From Listeria cossartiae subsp. cayugensis (lineage in GTDB: Bacteria > Bacillota > Bacilli > Lactobacillales > Listeriaceae): a DNA stretch of 64,000 bases. The notes below the pieces were generated by a model. It saw nothing but the letters and a program-made list of their open reading frames with translations, was not told the origin of the DNA and ran no database searches. Positions 27,601 to 34,319 of this stretch are shown piece after piece (the first letter of the stretch is position 1; every line of letters begins with the position of its first letter). The translations under genes and the position numbers were made by a program. The stretch is from the NCBI RefSeq assembly GCF_014229095.1, contig NZ_JAARZC010000001.1, positions 62,001 to 126,000 of the forward strand, read 5' to 3'.

Positions 27601-28293
27601 GACAGTTTAAATTATATTGGGAGCTTTCTTTCTTCAAATGATCGAAGTGAAAAACAGTGGGTGGGTTGCCCATTAGTTATTCATCGGAGGTGTTTAAATC
27701 CAATGTTTGCTATCTCGAATGAATTGTCTTATGACAACACGATGCTTTATCAAACCGCTGCCCCTAAAGAAGCCGTTGAAAAAAATTTAGTCTTTCAAAA
27801 GTCGGTTTGGATTTCTGTTGATGGTAGTGAAATTGGCAATAAAAATCATCATGTTCCTGACCAAGCAAGAAAAGCTGTAACAGTTGTTGAACGAGCATTT
27901 GAAAAACAGAAAGGTAAAGCTGATATTTACATTATTTCTCCTTTCACATCAGTAATAAGAGGATTTGTACAAGAAGCTAAAAAGTCTTCTACGCTAAAAC
28001 GTTATGACAAATCATTATTGGATGCTTGGTTTGATACTCATTGTGGAACCGTCCATAAATTTCAAGGTAAAGAATCAAGAGAGGTAGTCTTTTTATTAGG
28101 TTGCGATGCTAGTGCGTCTGGAGCAGTAAACTGGGTGAATGAAAATATTGTGAATGTTGCTGTTACAAGAGCTAAGTATCGATTATATGTTATTGGAGAT
28201 GCAGAGATTTGGAGAAAGAATCCTTCATTGCTTGTTGTGCAAAATAGGTTGGAAATAATGCGAGCTGCTAAACAGGAAATAGGGAATACGTGA
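24685..28293 (+). CDS. Large superfamily 1 helicase with coiled-coil insertion
   Basis: 1202-aa SF1B (Dna2/Nam7-like) helicase. N-terminal region of unknown fold (1-330); Walker A GPPGTGKT at 339-346; motif II DEAG at D909; motif III GDPKQ near 933; C-terminal motifs HRRCLNP, KFQGKESREVVFLLG and VAVTRAK (about 1157). The roughly 560 residues between motifs I and II are mostly charged, predicted coiled coil (about 540-780), much longer than in ordinary helicases. No nuclease domain is obvious. It follows an Mrr nuclease gene in the same orientation, which suggests a helicase-nuclease defence pair; this pairing is inference. Confidence 0.85.
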   Translation: MKTKQLKAMEIIEFWRLIEFLNQKAFPIQNTEDRKVQLSKMEEINQNKLTIFEEVTERQTIKEKIKDNEKLNEQLPITSSDFHIVVGRMQRKIIIDTLYQEFKGKETVENNAENIAMFALKVNSEGLYIKESLRLSPLLWGMTICCHYPDKLKTKLRLEEYYRTMAIIEAKFFPEDEDDNEVTADKLKEIFYYIVNVFIKKYVSTSSENYENYYNKMIYTRFKDQAEYDKHNDILEDHSELMTSFFQNDFELVLNNLNTEEGNHDFVNYVTSLHEESNQTKLEKQRKDIRQNDDLLKEILDPLNGPKGKWPSKYSPVLMQQVAINAYLQNEEKVFSVNGPPGTGKTTLLKELIAHNVVERAALLAEYKYADDAFDTKAFKDGGKKDRGYDNYNRRFYDFKDSSINDFSMLVASSNNAAVENITRELPDYEGLMGGINSQETAEIKHLFDQRKQQTKLSFYVKTCDDMNKMKKRLVERKDVYFTVLAHLLKHNYDNIGNKELLDEWGLISAPLGKRANLSNYYYQVIEPIIQSITKVEEVNYKEFEKCKKDFKNQYQKVVNFQRFLHESTRINEKKRFKLEAIDRKIQHIYTESKKFLNQIDYFNKEKMRYENELNQYSPTIKQTYFQLEVEENKLLLLKKKTSILREQITEIAKEIMELEDQRKIHEIVFKRFLKTQRLLSLEELKSGLLSLQKDEKLAILFEQKQQEVISKQKNILFEQKMYKDKLENKFKKAHHEIFLYEKEIQKNRVRLRELREDAKNVELESQKEIKVLEQSGTIALGEAFFAKLHDKNTETQLEAQLANPWVTKEYDREREKLFYLALQVNKYFILTSKKVKSNLVNWGYLWKFKKNRDNEFCRFTDNDRRHCFKALLNTIFLVTPVISTTFASVSRFLVDIEEPESLGQLIIDEAGQATPQMAVGALWRFKKAIVVGDPKQVEPVVTDDVSLLMELFAREEFSWYKGKMISVQSFADSLNYIGSFLSSNDRSEKQWVGCPLVIHRRCLNPMFAISNELSYDNTMLYQTAAPKEAVEKNLVFQKSVWISVDGSEIGNKNHHVPDQARKAVTVVERAFEKQKGKADIYIISPFTSVIRGFVQEAKKSSTLKRYDKSLLDAWFDTHCGTVHKFQGKESREVVFLLGCDASASGAVNWVNENIVNVAVTRAKYRLYVIGDAEIWRKNPSLLVVQNRLEIMRAAKQEIGNT

Positions 28294-28379
28294 TTTTGGG
28301 TGAAGGGGTGGCTGATGCGGAAGATGAAATGGACATTTTGAGAGTACATATAGATAATGATATCTTTGGTATCAGCTAA
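28290..28379 (+). CDS. Possible 29-aa acidic peptide overlapping helicase stop
   Basis: A GTG at 28290 overlaps the helicase TGA in a GTGA arrangement, with AGGG about 6 bases upstream, and encodes 29 mostly acidic residues ending FGIS before TAA. Overlap of this type can couple translation, but such an ORF also occurs by chance. No family recognised. Confidence 0.2.
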   Translation: MILGEGVADAEDEMDILRVHIDNDIFGIS

Positions 28380-28472
28380 TTATTTTGTTTCTGTTCTAAG
28401 AAAAATAAACTTATTAAACATCAGTAAAGCAGTATTCATTATATTTTTAAAATCATAATATAGGAGAACAAC

Positions 28473-29845
28473 ATGAAAATATCAAATAGGGTAATTTCTT
28501 TTATTAATATTTTTGTAGGACCTTTAATTTATGTTGAAAATGCCATAGATTTTCTTCAACTAGGTAAACGAGGAAAAAGTTTGATTAAAAATATAGCAGC
28601 ATTAGTAATTTGTAGCATTTTTTTAATGATAGTATTTATTTTCTTCTATATGCTATTTGGAATAAACATTAAGTTTATTTATTATTTATTACTCTTTATG
28701 TGTTCCTTTTGTAGTATTTTCTTTGTAATTAGGAGAAAGGAAACTTATAATTTGTTGAAAATATTGAGCTGTTACTTTCTACATTTAAACTATAGATGGC
28801 AAAAATTTGAGAAAGAAAATTTGGCAAACTTGCTTATCAATGTAGTACTAACATTTATATGGGGATTTTTTGTACATTGGTTAACAAAAAAAGCTTTTTT
28901 TAGTTTGTCTATTACTAATCCAGCAATAATAGAAGGGACAACTTTAGTTTTACTAATAACAACTTTATATGCTATTTATGTTCATTTTCCACAACGAGAA
29001 AAAACAAGGAAATTTAGGAAAAAAAGTATTAACCTATTAGTAATGATAGGAACAAATGTATTAACCTATTAGTAATGATAGGAACAAATGTAGTACTGTC
29101 TTTTAATACGTATTACACAGTGCAAAAAACAATGACCGTTAATGAAATAACATTATCGGTAATTTCTTGGATGATAGCAATAGCCCTGCTATTATTTACG
29201 TTAACAGATTTTTTAACTTATTCTATAATAAGTTATGAAATACCCTATTATATTTTAAAAGAGTATGCTAAAAAGAAAAAGGTTGCTAGAAAAAGGCAAA
29301 AGCAATTTTTGAAGGCTTTAAAAGCAGAACTTGTTCAAGTTACAAAAATTCCGGAGACTATAGACTTCATTTTTTATGAGGTAAATTGGTTTTTACGTAA
29401 GAATAATTTTACTTTGAAACAATTTATCTCGAATATAATAATAGTTAGCTTTATGGCTATAAGCTTCTATTATATAATTGAGAAAGAAGTGTCGAGAGGG
29501 CCCTTTTTTAAAATAATGGAAGATATTATTTTTCCATTGTTAATTGATATAGCCCCTTTTGTCTTTATTATTATTATTTTATATAGATTTGTTTTTGGGC
29601 TAATAATTTATATTCTCAACGACTACAAAAATAAAAATATTAAGGATTGGTTAGAAGCAATACAAGTGTCTTTATTAACAGTCCCAATAATCATGATATT
29701 TATTGTAGGTTTGTTCAATTTAATCGATGCTAATATAAATCTCAAAGGTTGGGTGGAACTAAGTGCAATAATTTGGGGGATAGGGATATTTTTTAGTTTT
29801 TTACTTATATTAATCAGATATTTTAGAGTAAAGTTTCTTGAATGA
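28473..29845 (+). pseudogene. Membrane protein gene split by a 32-bp tandem duplication
   Basis: Two ORFs, 28473-29072 (199 aa) and 29075-29845 (256 aa), lie in different frames and abut at an exact 32-bp tandem duplication (29029-29092). Removing one copy joins the frames into a single protein of about 446 aa with about nine hydrophobic segments, reading VMIGTNVVLSF across the junction. Ribosome-binding site AGGAGA precedes the first ATG. The second ORF starts inside the duplication without its own site. The intact family was not recognised. It may be a decayed gene, an off state that can revert by repeat slippage, or an assembly error. It is visibly AT-rich. Confidence 0.75.
29029..29092 (+). 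repeat. 32-bp perfect tandem duplication
   Basis: Copy 1 at 29029-29060 and copy 2 at 29061-29092 are identical. The unit is not a multiple of three, so the copy number sets the reading frame of the membrane-protein gene around it. Confidence 0.95.
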
Positions 29846-30041
29846 CAGAGAGTTAAATTAGAAGTAAAGATTTATGTAATGCCAAATATATAGGCATTGT
29901 TATAAATTAGTATCGTTCTTAGACGCTGATTTTTTATTATGATGTTTATTTTGAGAATACTCAGGAGCTATAGAATAATTGTATAAATCATATTGAAGAA
30001 TCTTAATAAGAAAAAAATTTTAAAAAAAGGAGAGCAACTAG

Positions 30042-30629
30042 ATGAGCAAAAAATGGATAGGTATTATTTTAGTAAGTGCATTATTTTTATTGGTAGGTTG
30101 TGGGAAAGAGCCTGTTGAGAACAAAAAAATTGTTGATGATAAAGAAGTTGTTAGTAGTAAATTTACAGGGAAATGGAAGTTGGAATCAGTTAGTGTAGGT
30201 GCTAGTGATGGGGCGGATATGAAGGATACGGGTTTGGCAAGTAAAATGAGCGTTGATTTGGATATAGATGCAGATGGGAATGTAAAAGAATTATTTATAG
30301 ATGATGAGGTTGCCATAATAAACTCTTATAAATTAAAACAAAAAGATGGCGATAAGTATCAATGTGATGGCCCGGTAATTAGTAAAAAAGTGTATGGTTA
30401 TGAAACAGAAAGTGAAAAAGCTTACGTACAAGAAGTCCTTAAAATGCTTGAGGCGCAGGATGATATCAAGATAACGAAAAGTGAGCAAAAAGACGATGAA
30501 TATCATGTGGATACCAAAGAACAAAAAGATTATGTGATTTCTTTGGAACTGGAGAGTAAGAATTTAGTTTTGAAAAAAGTGGATGATAAAGAGAATATTT
30601 TGATTCAGGAAACGTATAAGAAAAATTAA
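30042..30629 (+). CDS. Hypothetical lipoprotein
   Basis: 195 aa with a lipoprotein signal peptide: MSKKW, hydrophobic core, lipobox LVGC with the lipidated Cys at residue 20. The mature part is acidic and lysine-rich, contains a TGKWKLESVSVG start of a probable beta-barrel (lipocalin-like/DUF4923-like style, tentative) and repeated K/D/E segments at the C-terminus. Surface-exposed, anchored to the outer leaflet of the membrane. AAAGGAGAG precedes the ATG. Function unknown; it stands alone between the broken membrane gene and the convergent exporter. Confidence 0.75.
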   Translation: MSKKWIGIILVSALFLLVGCGKEPVENKKIVDDKEVVSSKFTGKWKLESVSVGASDGADMKDTGLASKMSVDLDIDADGNVKELFIDDEVAIINSYKLKQKDGDKYQCDGPVISKKVYGYETESEKAYVQEVLKMLEAQDDIKITKSEQKDDEYHVDTKEQKDYVISLELESKNLVLKKVDDKENILIQETYKKN

Positions 30630-30689
30630 ATTATAATGAGTGAGAAGTGGAAGTATGTCGAAGTATTCCTAGGGTTATAATTCATAAAT

Positions 30690-30742
30690 AAAAAGCACCT
30701 CCATTGATTTCATTTTGTATGAAGTTGATGAAGGGGCTTTTT
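30690..30742. terminator. Bidirectional terminator between lipoprotein and exporter genes
   Basis: Long imperfect hairpin: AAAAGCACCTCCATTGA on the left pairs with the TTGATGAAGGGGCTTTT side, with A and T runs at the two ends. It serves the + strand lipoprotein gene and the − strand exporter operon. Confidence 0.75.
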
Positions 30743-30757
30743 CAGCGATGCTTAGTT

Positions 30758-31957
30758 TTATATATTTTCTGATATAGTAAATTTGAAAATATGTTTGTTT
30801 AAGAAATAAATAAAACTAATAAGTAAATAGGTTCCTCCAAACATAAGAAGAAAGGTAGAACTATTTAAACTGTGACTACTAAAATAGCCAAATAACAATG
30901 CTCCAATAGGCAATGTGGCTACACTTAGGCTATAGAGTGCACTAAAAACCTTGCCTAAACGTTCTTTTTGAATTAATACTTGAAAGAAAGGTTTTTGCAC
31001 AACATGAGTGGCCCCTAAAAAGGTACTTGCAACCCCCCAGATAAAAATAATAAGAGATGAGTTTACAAAACAAGAGCTTATTAGCATTGTTAAGCCGAAC
31101 AAGAGTGTGCATAAAGTTAGTACTTTTCCGAGTTTCATGAATTTTAGTAATAAGGTGGCTAGTAGAGTTGAGCCAATCAATGTTCCGATGGCCATAGTTG
31201 ATGTCAATAGACCAAGCACAATAGCGCTTCCTTGCTCTTTTGCAATTAATACTTGGTACACATTCAATCCACCGAACATAAAATTTGCCATACCTCCACC
31301 GATAGCGATAAATAAAATTGTTTTATTTTGAAATAGTTCAACGAATCCTGTAAACACGTTTTTTAAGAAAGATTCTTGTTCGTTATTATTTACATCTGTA
31401 GGCTCTTTTATTTTTGAAAAAGAAAAGATTGCGAATAAGAATGTAATTATATTAGCAATTAAAAGGGTAATTGTTGAAAAAATATTGATTAAGAATCCTG
31501 TTAAGGCGTTAAATAAATATTCGGTACCATTATAAGCGACAGACATATATGATTGAGCATTTGCTAGTTGTTCCTTTTTTACAAGGTATGGAGTCATTGC
31601 ATCTTGTATGGTATAAGTGTTCATGCCGAAAATGGAAGCTAAAAATGCTAAGATACACAGTAACATAGGACTTTGAAAATCAGAAAATATGCTAAGAACC
31701 ATGAGTGCAATCGCAAATAACTGCCCAAATTCACACAAAATTAATGCGCTTTTTTTTGAATGCGTATCAATCCAATGGCCAAACAAAAAAGCAAAAATAT
31801 TCGGTACGAAGATAGCAAAATTAACTATCCCTACCCAAAATGAATCGTTAGTGAGTGTTAAAATATACCAAGATAATAGAATGTAATACATGCTATCTCC
31901 GGCGTTGCTGATTAAACGGCCTAGCCATAAATATCTAAAGCTTTTATTTTTTAACAT
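30758..31957 (-). CDS. MFS exporter of the peptide locus
   Basis: 399-aa 12-TM transporter of the major facilitator superfamily, MFS_3/macrolide-efflux type. Seen are the N-terminal FRYLWLGRLISNAGDSMY, the first-loop motif FGHWIDTHSKK and a second half beginning near residue 205. Starts 14 nt after the stop of the M16-like gene behind AAGGGA, so it is the last gene of the three-gene operon. In microcin C clusters the exporter MccC is also an MFS protein, which suggests this exports the operon's peptide product and gives self-protection. Substrate is inferred from context only. Confidence 0.88.
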   Translation of the reverse strand: MLKNKSFRYLWLGRLISNAGDSMYYILLSWYILTLTNDSFWVGIVNFAIFVPNIFAFLFGHWIDTHSKKSALILCEFGQLFAIALMVLSIFSDFQSPMLLCILAFLASIFGMNTYTIQDAMTPYLVKKEQLANAQSYMSVAYNGTEYLFNALTGFLINIFSTITLLIANIITFLFAIFSFSKIKEPTDVNNNEQESFLKNVFTGFVELFQNKTILFIAIGGGMANFMFGGLNVYQVLIAKEQGSAIVLGLLTSTMAIGTLIGSTLLATLLLKFMKLGKVLTLCTLLFGLTMLISSCFVNSSLIIFIWGVASTFLGATHVVQKPFFQVLIQKERLGKVFSALYSLSVATLPIGALLFGYFSSHSLNSSTFLLMFGGTYLLISFIYFLNKHIFKFTISENI

Positions 31958-31971
31958 ATGTTCAGTCCCTT

Positions 31972-32955
31972 TTAGAAATGTCTAATTAAATTTAATAAGT
32001 CTTTTTTTCTTAAATTTTGAATTTGTTGAATTAATTGTTTGTAAGATATAGGAGGTAGTTTGTTTATGTTTTTACTTAGTGATTTTGCTACACTTCTAGG
32101 AGTTTCAGTGAGATGGAAATAAGTTGAAAATGCATTTTTGTACATTTTGAAATTACATTTTTCAACAAATTCTAATATAGATTTTTTGTCTATAAATACT
32201 GAATGGTTCTGATATTCTGCAACAAATAGTATTATAAAAATTCCATAGATTTTTATATCATGGGTGTAGCCTAAATAGTAGTTGTATTTATTTAAATATT
32301 GTTTGTCCAGAATGCTATTATTACTTTTTCCGACTATAAAAGAGAGTAATGATAAGAGTATAAAGTCTTTAGTAGTAGTAATTTCACTTTTAATAAAGCC
32401 GTTTAAGTAAGGCTCTTCTTTGTATACCTCAAAATTTTTATTAATTTCAGTGATAGTATTTATTTCCAAATCTTTAATAACTTCAATGTTATCAAAGTCT
32501 GTATAAATAAACCTATAATCAATTCCATGAAAGAATTTCTCAATGCATAATAAGTCAGACTTATTTATCTTGCAATATAATTCTTCAATACTTTGTCCTG
32601 TAATGGGTGTTATTGAACTATAAAGGATCTTTTCTTCATCAGTTAAATCAAAATGCTTTACCTCATCATTAAGAACATCAAAGTTATGTATGGTTAACTT
32701 ATTTTCAGATATATTTTTAGTTGCTTTTATAATTATTTTCATTAAAGAATCATAGTCACAAATATCACTAAATATTACTTCGATGTAAAAACCATCAACA
32801 AAGGTCTCAGCTTCAAGAACTATACCCATGTCATATAATTCAGAACTATCAATTAGAAGTTGTATTTGTTCTACTAAACAATGTTCTAATAAATGATACC
32901 ATTCAATTTTGAGTTCTAAATTTCTTTGAGCAGATATTAGAATACTTTTTAACAT
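31972..32955 (-). CDS. M16-peptidase-like protein with HxxEH motif
   Basis: 327-aa protein not immediately recognised as a named family. It begins with an inverted zinc motif H21-L-L-E24-H25 of M16 peptidases (pitrilysin/MPP class), and residue E98 in NDEVK stands 77 positions after H21, where M16 enzymes place their third zinc ligand. Between them, VLEAETFVDGFYIEVIF matches the 'NAxTxxdxTxY' strand of that fold. At 327 aa it is shorter than usual M16 proteins (about 400 or more), so it could be one half of a heterodimer. Starts 4 nt after the E1 stop with GGGAG overlapping the end of that gene. Probable role: processing of the cluster's peptide. It could also be an inactive homologue. Confidence 0.6.
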   Translation of the reverse strand: MLKSILISAQRNLELKIEWYHLLEHCLVEQIQLLIDSSELYDMGIVLEAETFVDGFYIEVIFSDICDYDSLMKIIIKATKNISENKLTIHNFDVLNDEVKHFDLTDEEKILYSSITPITGQSIEELYCKINKSDLLCIEKFFHGIDYRFIYTDFDNIEVIKDLEINTITEINKNFEVYKEEPYLNGFIKSEITTTKDFILLSLLSFIVGKSNNSILDKQYLNKYNYYLGYTHDIKIYGIFIILFVAEYQNHSVFIDKKSILEFVEKCNFKMYKNAFSTYFHLTETPRSVAKSLSKNINKLPPISYKQLIQQIQNLRKKDLLNLIRHF

Positions 32956-32959
32956 ATAA

Positions 32960-34009
32960 TTATTCTCCCGTCATGTAAGAAAAATCTTCTAGTTTTTGGA
33001 TATTGAAAAAATCTATATGCTGAATTTTTCCAGATTGAATTTGTACTAGATCTGTTAAATAATAAAGAGCATATAATGCAGAAATGTTTCCTGATATGTT
33101 TGCTATAGGAGAAATAATGGCATTTTCCCAGGACCACTCATCATTTAAAGAAATCATTTTAGCATCATAACTCTCTGCGATATCTTTATTAATGAGTGAC
33201 GATAGTCCTTCGTCAGGGGCTTTAAAAATAGCATGGTTCATAATAGTACTAGCATAGCCTCCGAGAATCCAAGGTTTGTCATGTTTTTTTGAAGTAATAT
33301 CTAGTAAATCATGGATATTTTTAGGTTTATCTATACAAGAAATAATAATATCATTATCACCTACAAGCACATCTAAATCATTTTGAATTACTATTTCTTT
33401 ATGAATACTTTTTATATTGATGAACGGATTAATATTGTTCAAGTAAGAGTTTAAAACACTAGCTTTTTCCTTATTAATATCATTTTTTGTGAAGTTTTGT
33501 CTATTTAGATTAGATAGTTCAATTTTATCGAAATCAACTAAAGTAATGTTGCCTATACCCATTCTCGCCAGGCTTTCAGCGCAATGGCTACCTGTACCAC
33601 CCGCACCAAGTAATAATACCTTAGCTTGTTTTAATTTGAACTGTACTTCCCAATAATTATAGTATAATCCTAATGTATCTATCCAAGCGAAGAAGTTAAT
33701 ATTTCTATTATAGTAATTAATCTCCTCTTCAGTAAATTTAAATTCTGTAACATTATTTTCATATAATACGCCAGCTTCCTTTAGATCGGCGCAAATATCA
33801 GTCACTACGTCTTCGGGTAGTTTTATCAATTCAGATATTCGTTTTAAAGAGTTTTTACCATTTAATAATTTAATAAATTCATAGAATAATTCCACATTAT
33901 CCACTTCTATATCCCTGGCTATATTCATTTGATGTCCACCGAATCGTATTCCAGTTCGTTGTTCATTTATAAAGGGGATCAGCATTTCTTTTATACTTGG
34001 TTTTTTCAT
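32960..34009 (-). CDS. MccB/ThiF-like E1-type peptide adenylyltransferase
   Basis: 349-aa protein, the same size and layout as microcin C enzyme MccB. An N-terminal winged-helix, RiPP-recognition-like region (about 1-90; VELFYEFIKLLNG, ISELIKLPEDVV) precedes an E1 Rossmann domain with the nucleotide loop GAGGTGS (135-141), D159/D161 in LVDFDKIE, N166-L-N-R-Q and SCIDKP. It would adenylate a peptide C-terminus. Only three cysteines are present (73, 143, 225) and no CxxC pairs, so the structural zinc of ThiF and MccB is missing. Starts with ATG behind AAAGGAG, directly after a terminator-like hairpin that separates it from the tiny peptide genes upstream. Confidence 0.82.
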   Translation of the reverse strand: MKKPSIKEMLIPFINEQRTGIRFGGHQMNIARDIEVDNVELFYEFIKLLNGKNSLKRISELIKLPEDVVTDICADLKEAGVLYENNVTEFKFTEEEINYYNRNINFFAWIDTLGLYYNYWEVQFKLKQAKVLLLGAGGTGSHCAESLARMGIGNITLVDFDKIELSNLNRQNFTKNDINKEKASVLNSYLNNINPFINIKSIHKEIVIQNDLDVLVGDNDIIISCIDKPKNIHDLLDITSKKHDKPWILGGYASTIMNHAIFKAPDEGLSSLINKDIAESYDAKMISLNDEWSWENAIISPIANISGNISALYALYYLTDLVQIQSGKIQHIDFFNIQKLEDFSYMTGE

Positions 34010-34024
34010 AAGTAATTCTCCTTT

Positions 34025-34051
34025 AAAAAAGGTATGGCATTGCCATACCTT
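34025..34051 (-). terminator. Attenuator-like hairpin between peptide ORFs and E1 gene
   Basis: An 11-bp inverted repeat (AAGGTATGGCA at 34029-34039, TGCCATACCTT at 34041-34051), which on the minus strand is followed by a T6 run (complement of 34025-34030). It lies 8 bp after the 20-codon ORF and just before the ribosome-binding site of the E1 gene. Microcin C operons carry a terminator in the same place, which raises the precursor-to-enzyme mRNA ratio. Confidence 0.8.
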
Positions 34052-34058
34052 AAAAATT

Positions 34059-34121
34059 TTAATGATCAGATGCGCGATTCATTTTTTTTGTAACTACTTT
34101 TTTAATTTTTTTAATTTTCAT
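34059..34121 (-). CDS. 20-aa Lys-rich peptide, candidate precursor
   Basis: ATG at 34121 behind a consensus AAAGGAGG with 9-nt spacing; encodes MKIKKIKKVVTKKMNRASDH then TAA. Nine of 20 residues are Lys or Arg. Small ORF, strong ribosome-binding site, following hairpin and downstream MccB-like gene fit the precursor slot of a microcin C-type operon. Known precursors usually end in Asn, whereas this ends in Asp-His, so the modification site is uncertain. It may instead be a leader or regulatory ORF. Confidence 0.6.
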   Translation of the reverse strand: MKIKKIKKVVTKKMNRASDH

Positions 34122-34181
34122 TATCGTATACCTCCTTTATTAAAATTTATTATTAATCAGTATCACTGATAATAAACTAGC

Positions 34182-34217
34182 TTATCCACCTAGAATCCAA
34201 AAAATTAAAGCTGTCAT
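34182..34217 (-). CDS. 11-aa hydrophobic Gly-Gly peptide, candidate pheromone
   Basis: ATG at 34217 preceded by GAAAGGTTG, encoding MTALIFWILGG then TAA. There is no in-frame alternative start upstream. It is divergent from the Rgg-type gene 103 bp away. Mature short hydrophobic peptides (SHPs) sensed by streptococcal Rgg proteins are similar in size and hydrophobicity, and some also end in Gly-Gly. It lacks the usual basic leader, so secretion as a classical SHP is unproven. A C-terminal Gly-Gly is also what E1-type enzymes activate in ubiquitin-like carriers. Translation is unproven. Confidence 0.5.
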   Translation of the reverse strand: MTALIFWILGG

Positions 34218-34269
34218 GTTATCAACCTTTCTTTTTTGTTTTATATTGCACTTATAATTTATCAGAGTT

Positions 34270-34283
34270 ATAATTAGAATTAT
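34270..34283. promoter_or_regulatory. Palindrome in the divergent regulator/peptide intergenic region
   Basis: ATAATT-AG-AATTAT inverted repeat between the two start codons. An additional TTATAATT direct repeat occurs at 34252 and 34268. A likely -10 for the regulator is TATAAT at 34296-34301, and AT-rich -10-like sequences face the peptide genes. A plausible Rgg operator; the region is so AT-rich that chance cannot be excluded. Confidence 0.4.
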
Positions 34284-34319
34284 CAAAATGTTTACTATAA
34301 TAACATCGGAGGAGATTAT

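Noticed and set aside
28290..29845. Two separate genuine membrane-protein genes
   Set aside because: The tandem duplication explains the frame change exactly and the second ORF has no own ribosome-binding site.
29878..29898. Possible terminator hairpin (AATGCC/GGCATT)
   Set aside because: Short stem and no T run after it.
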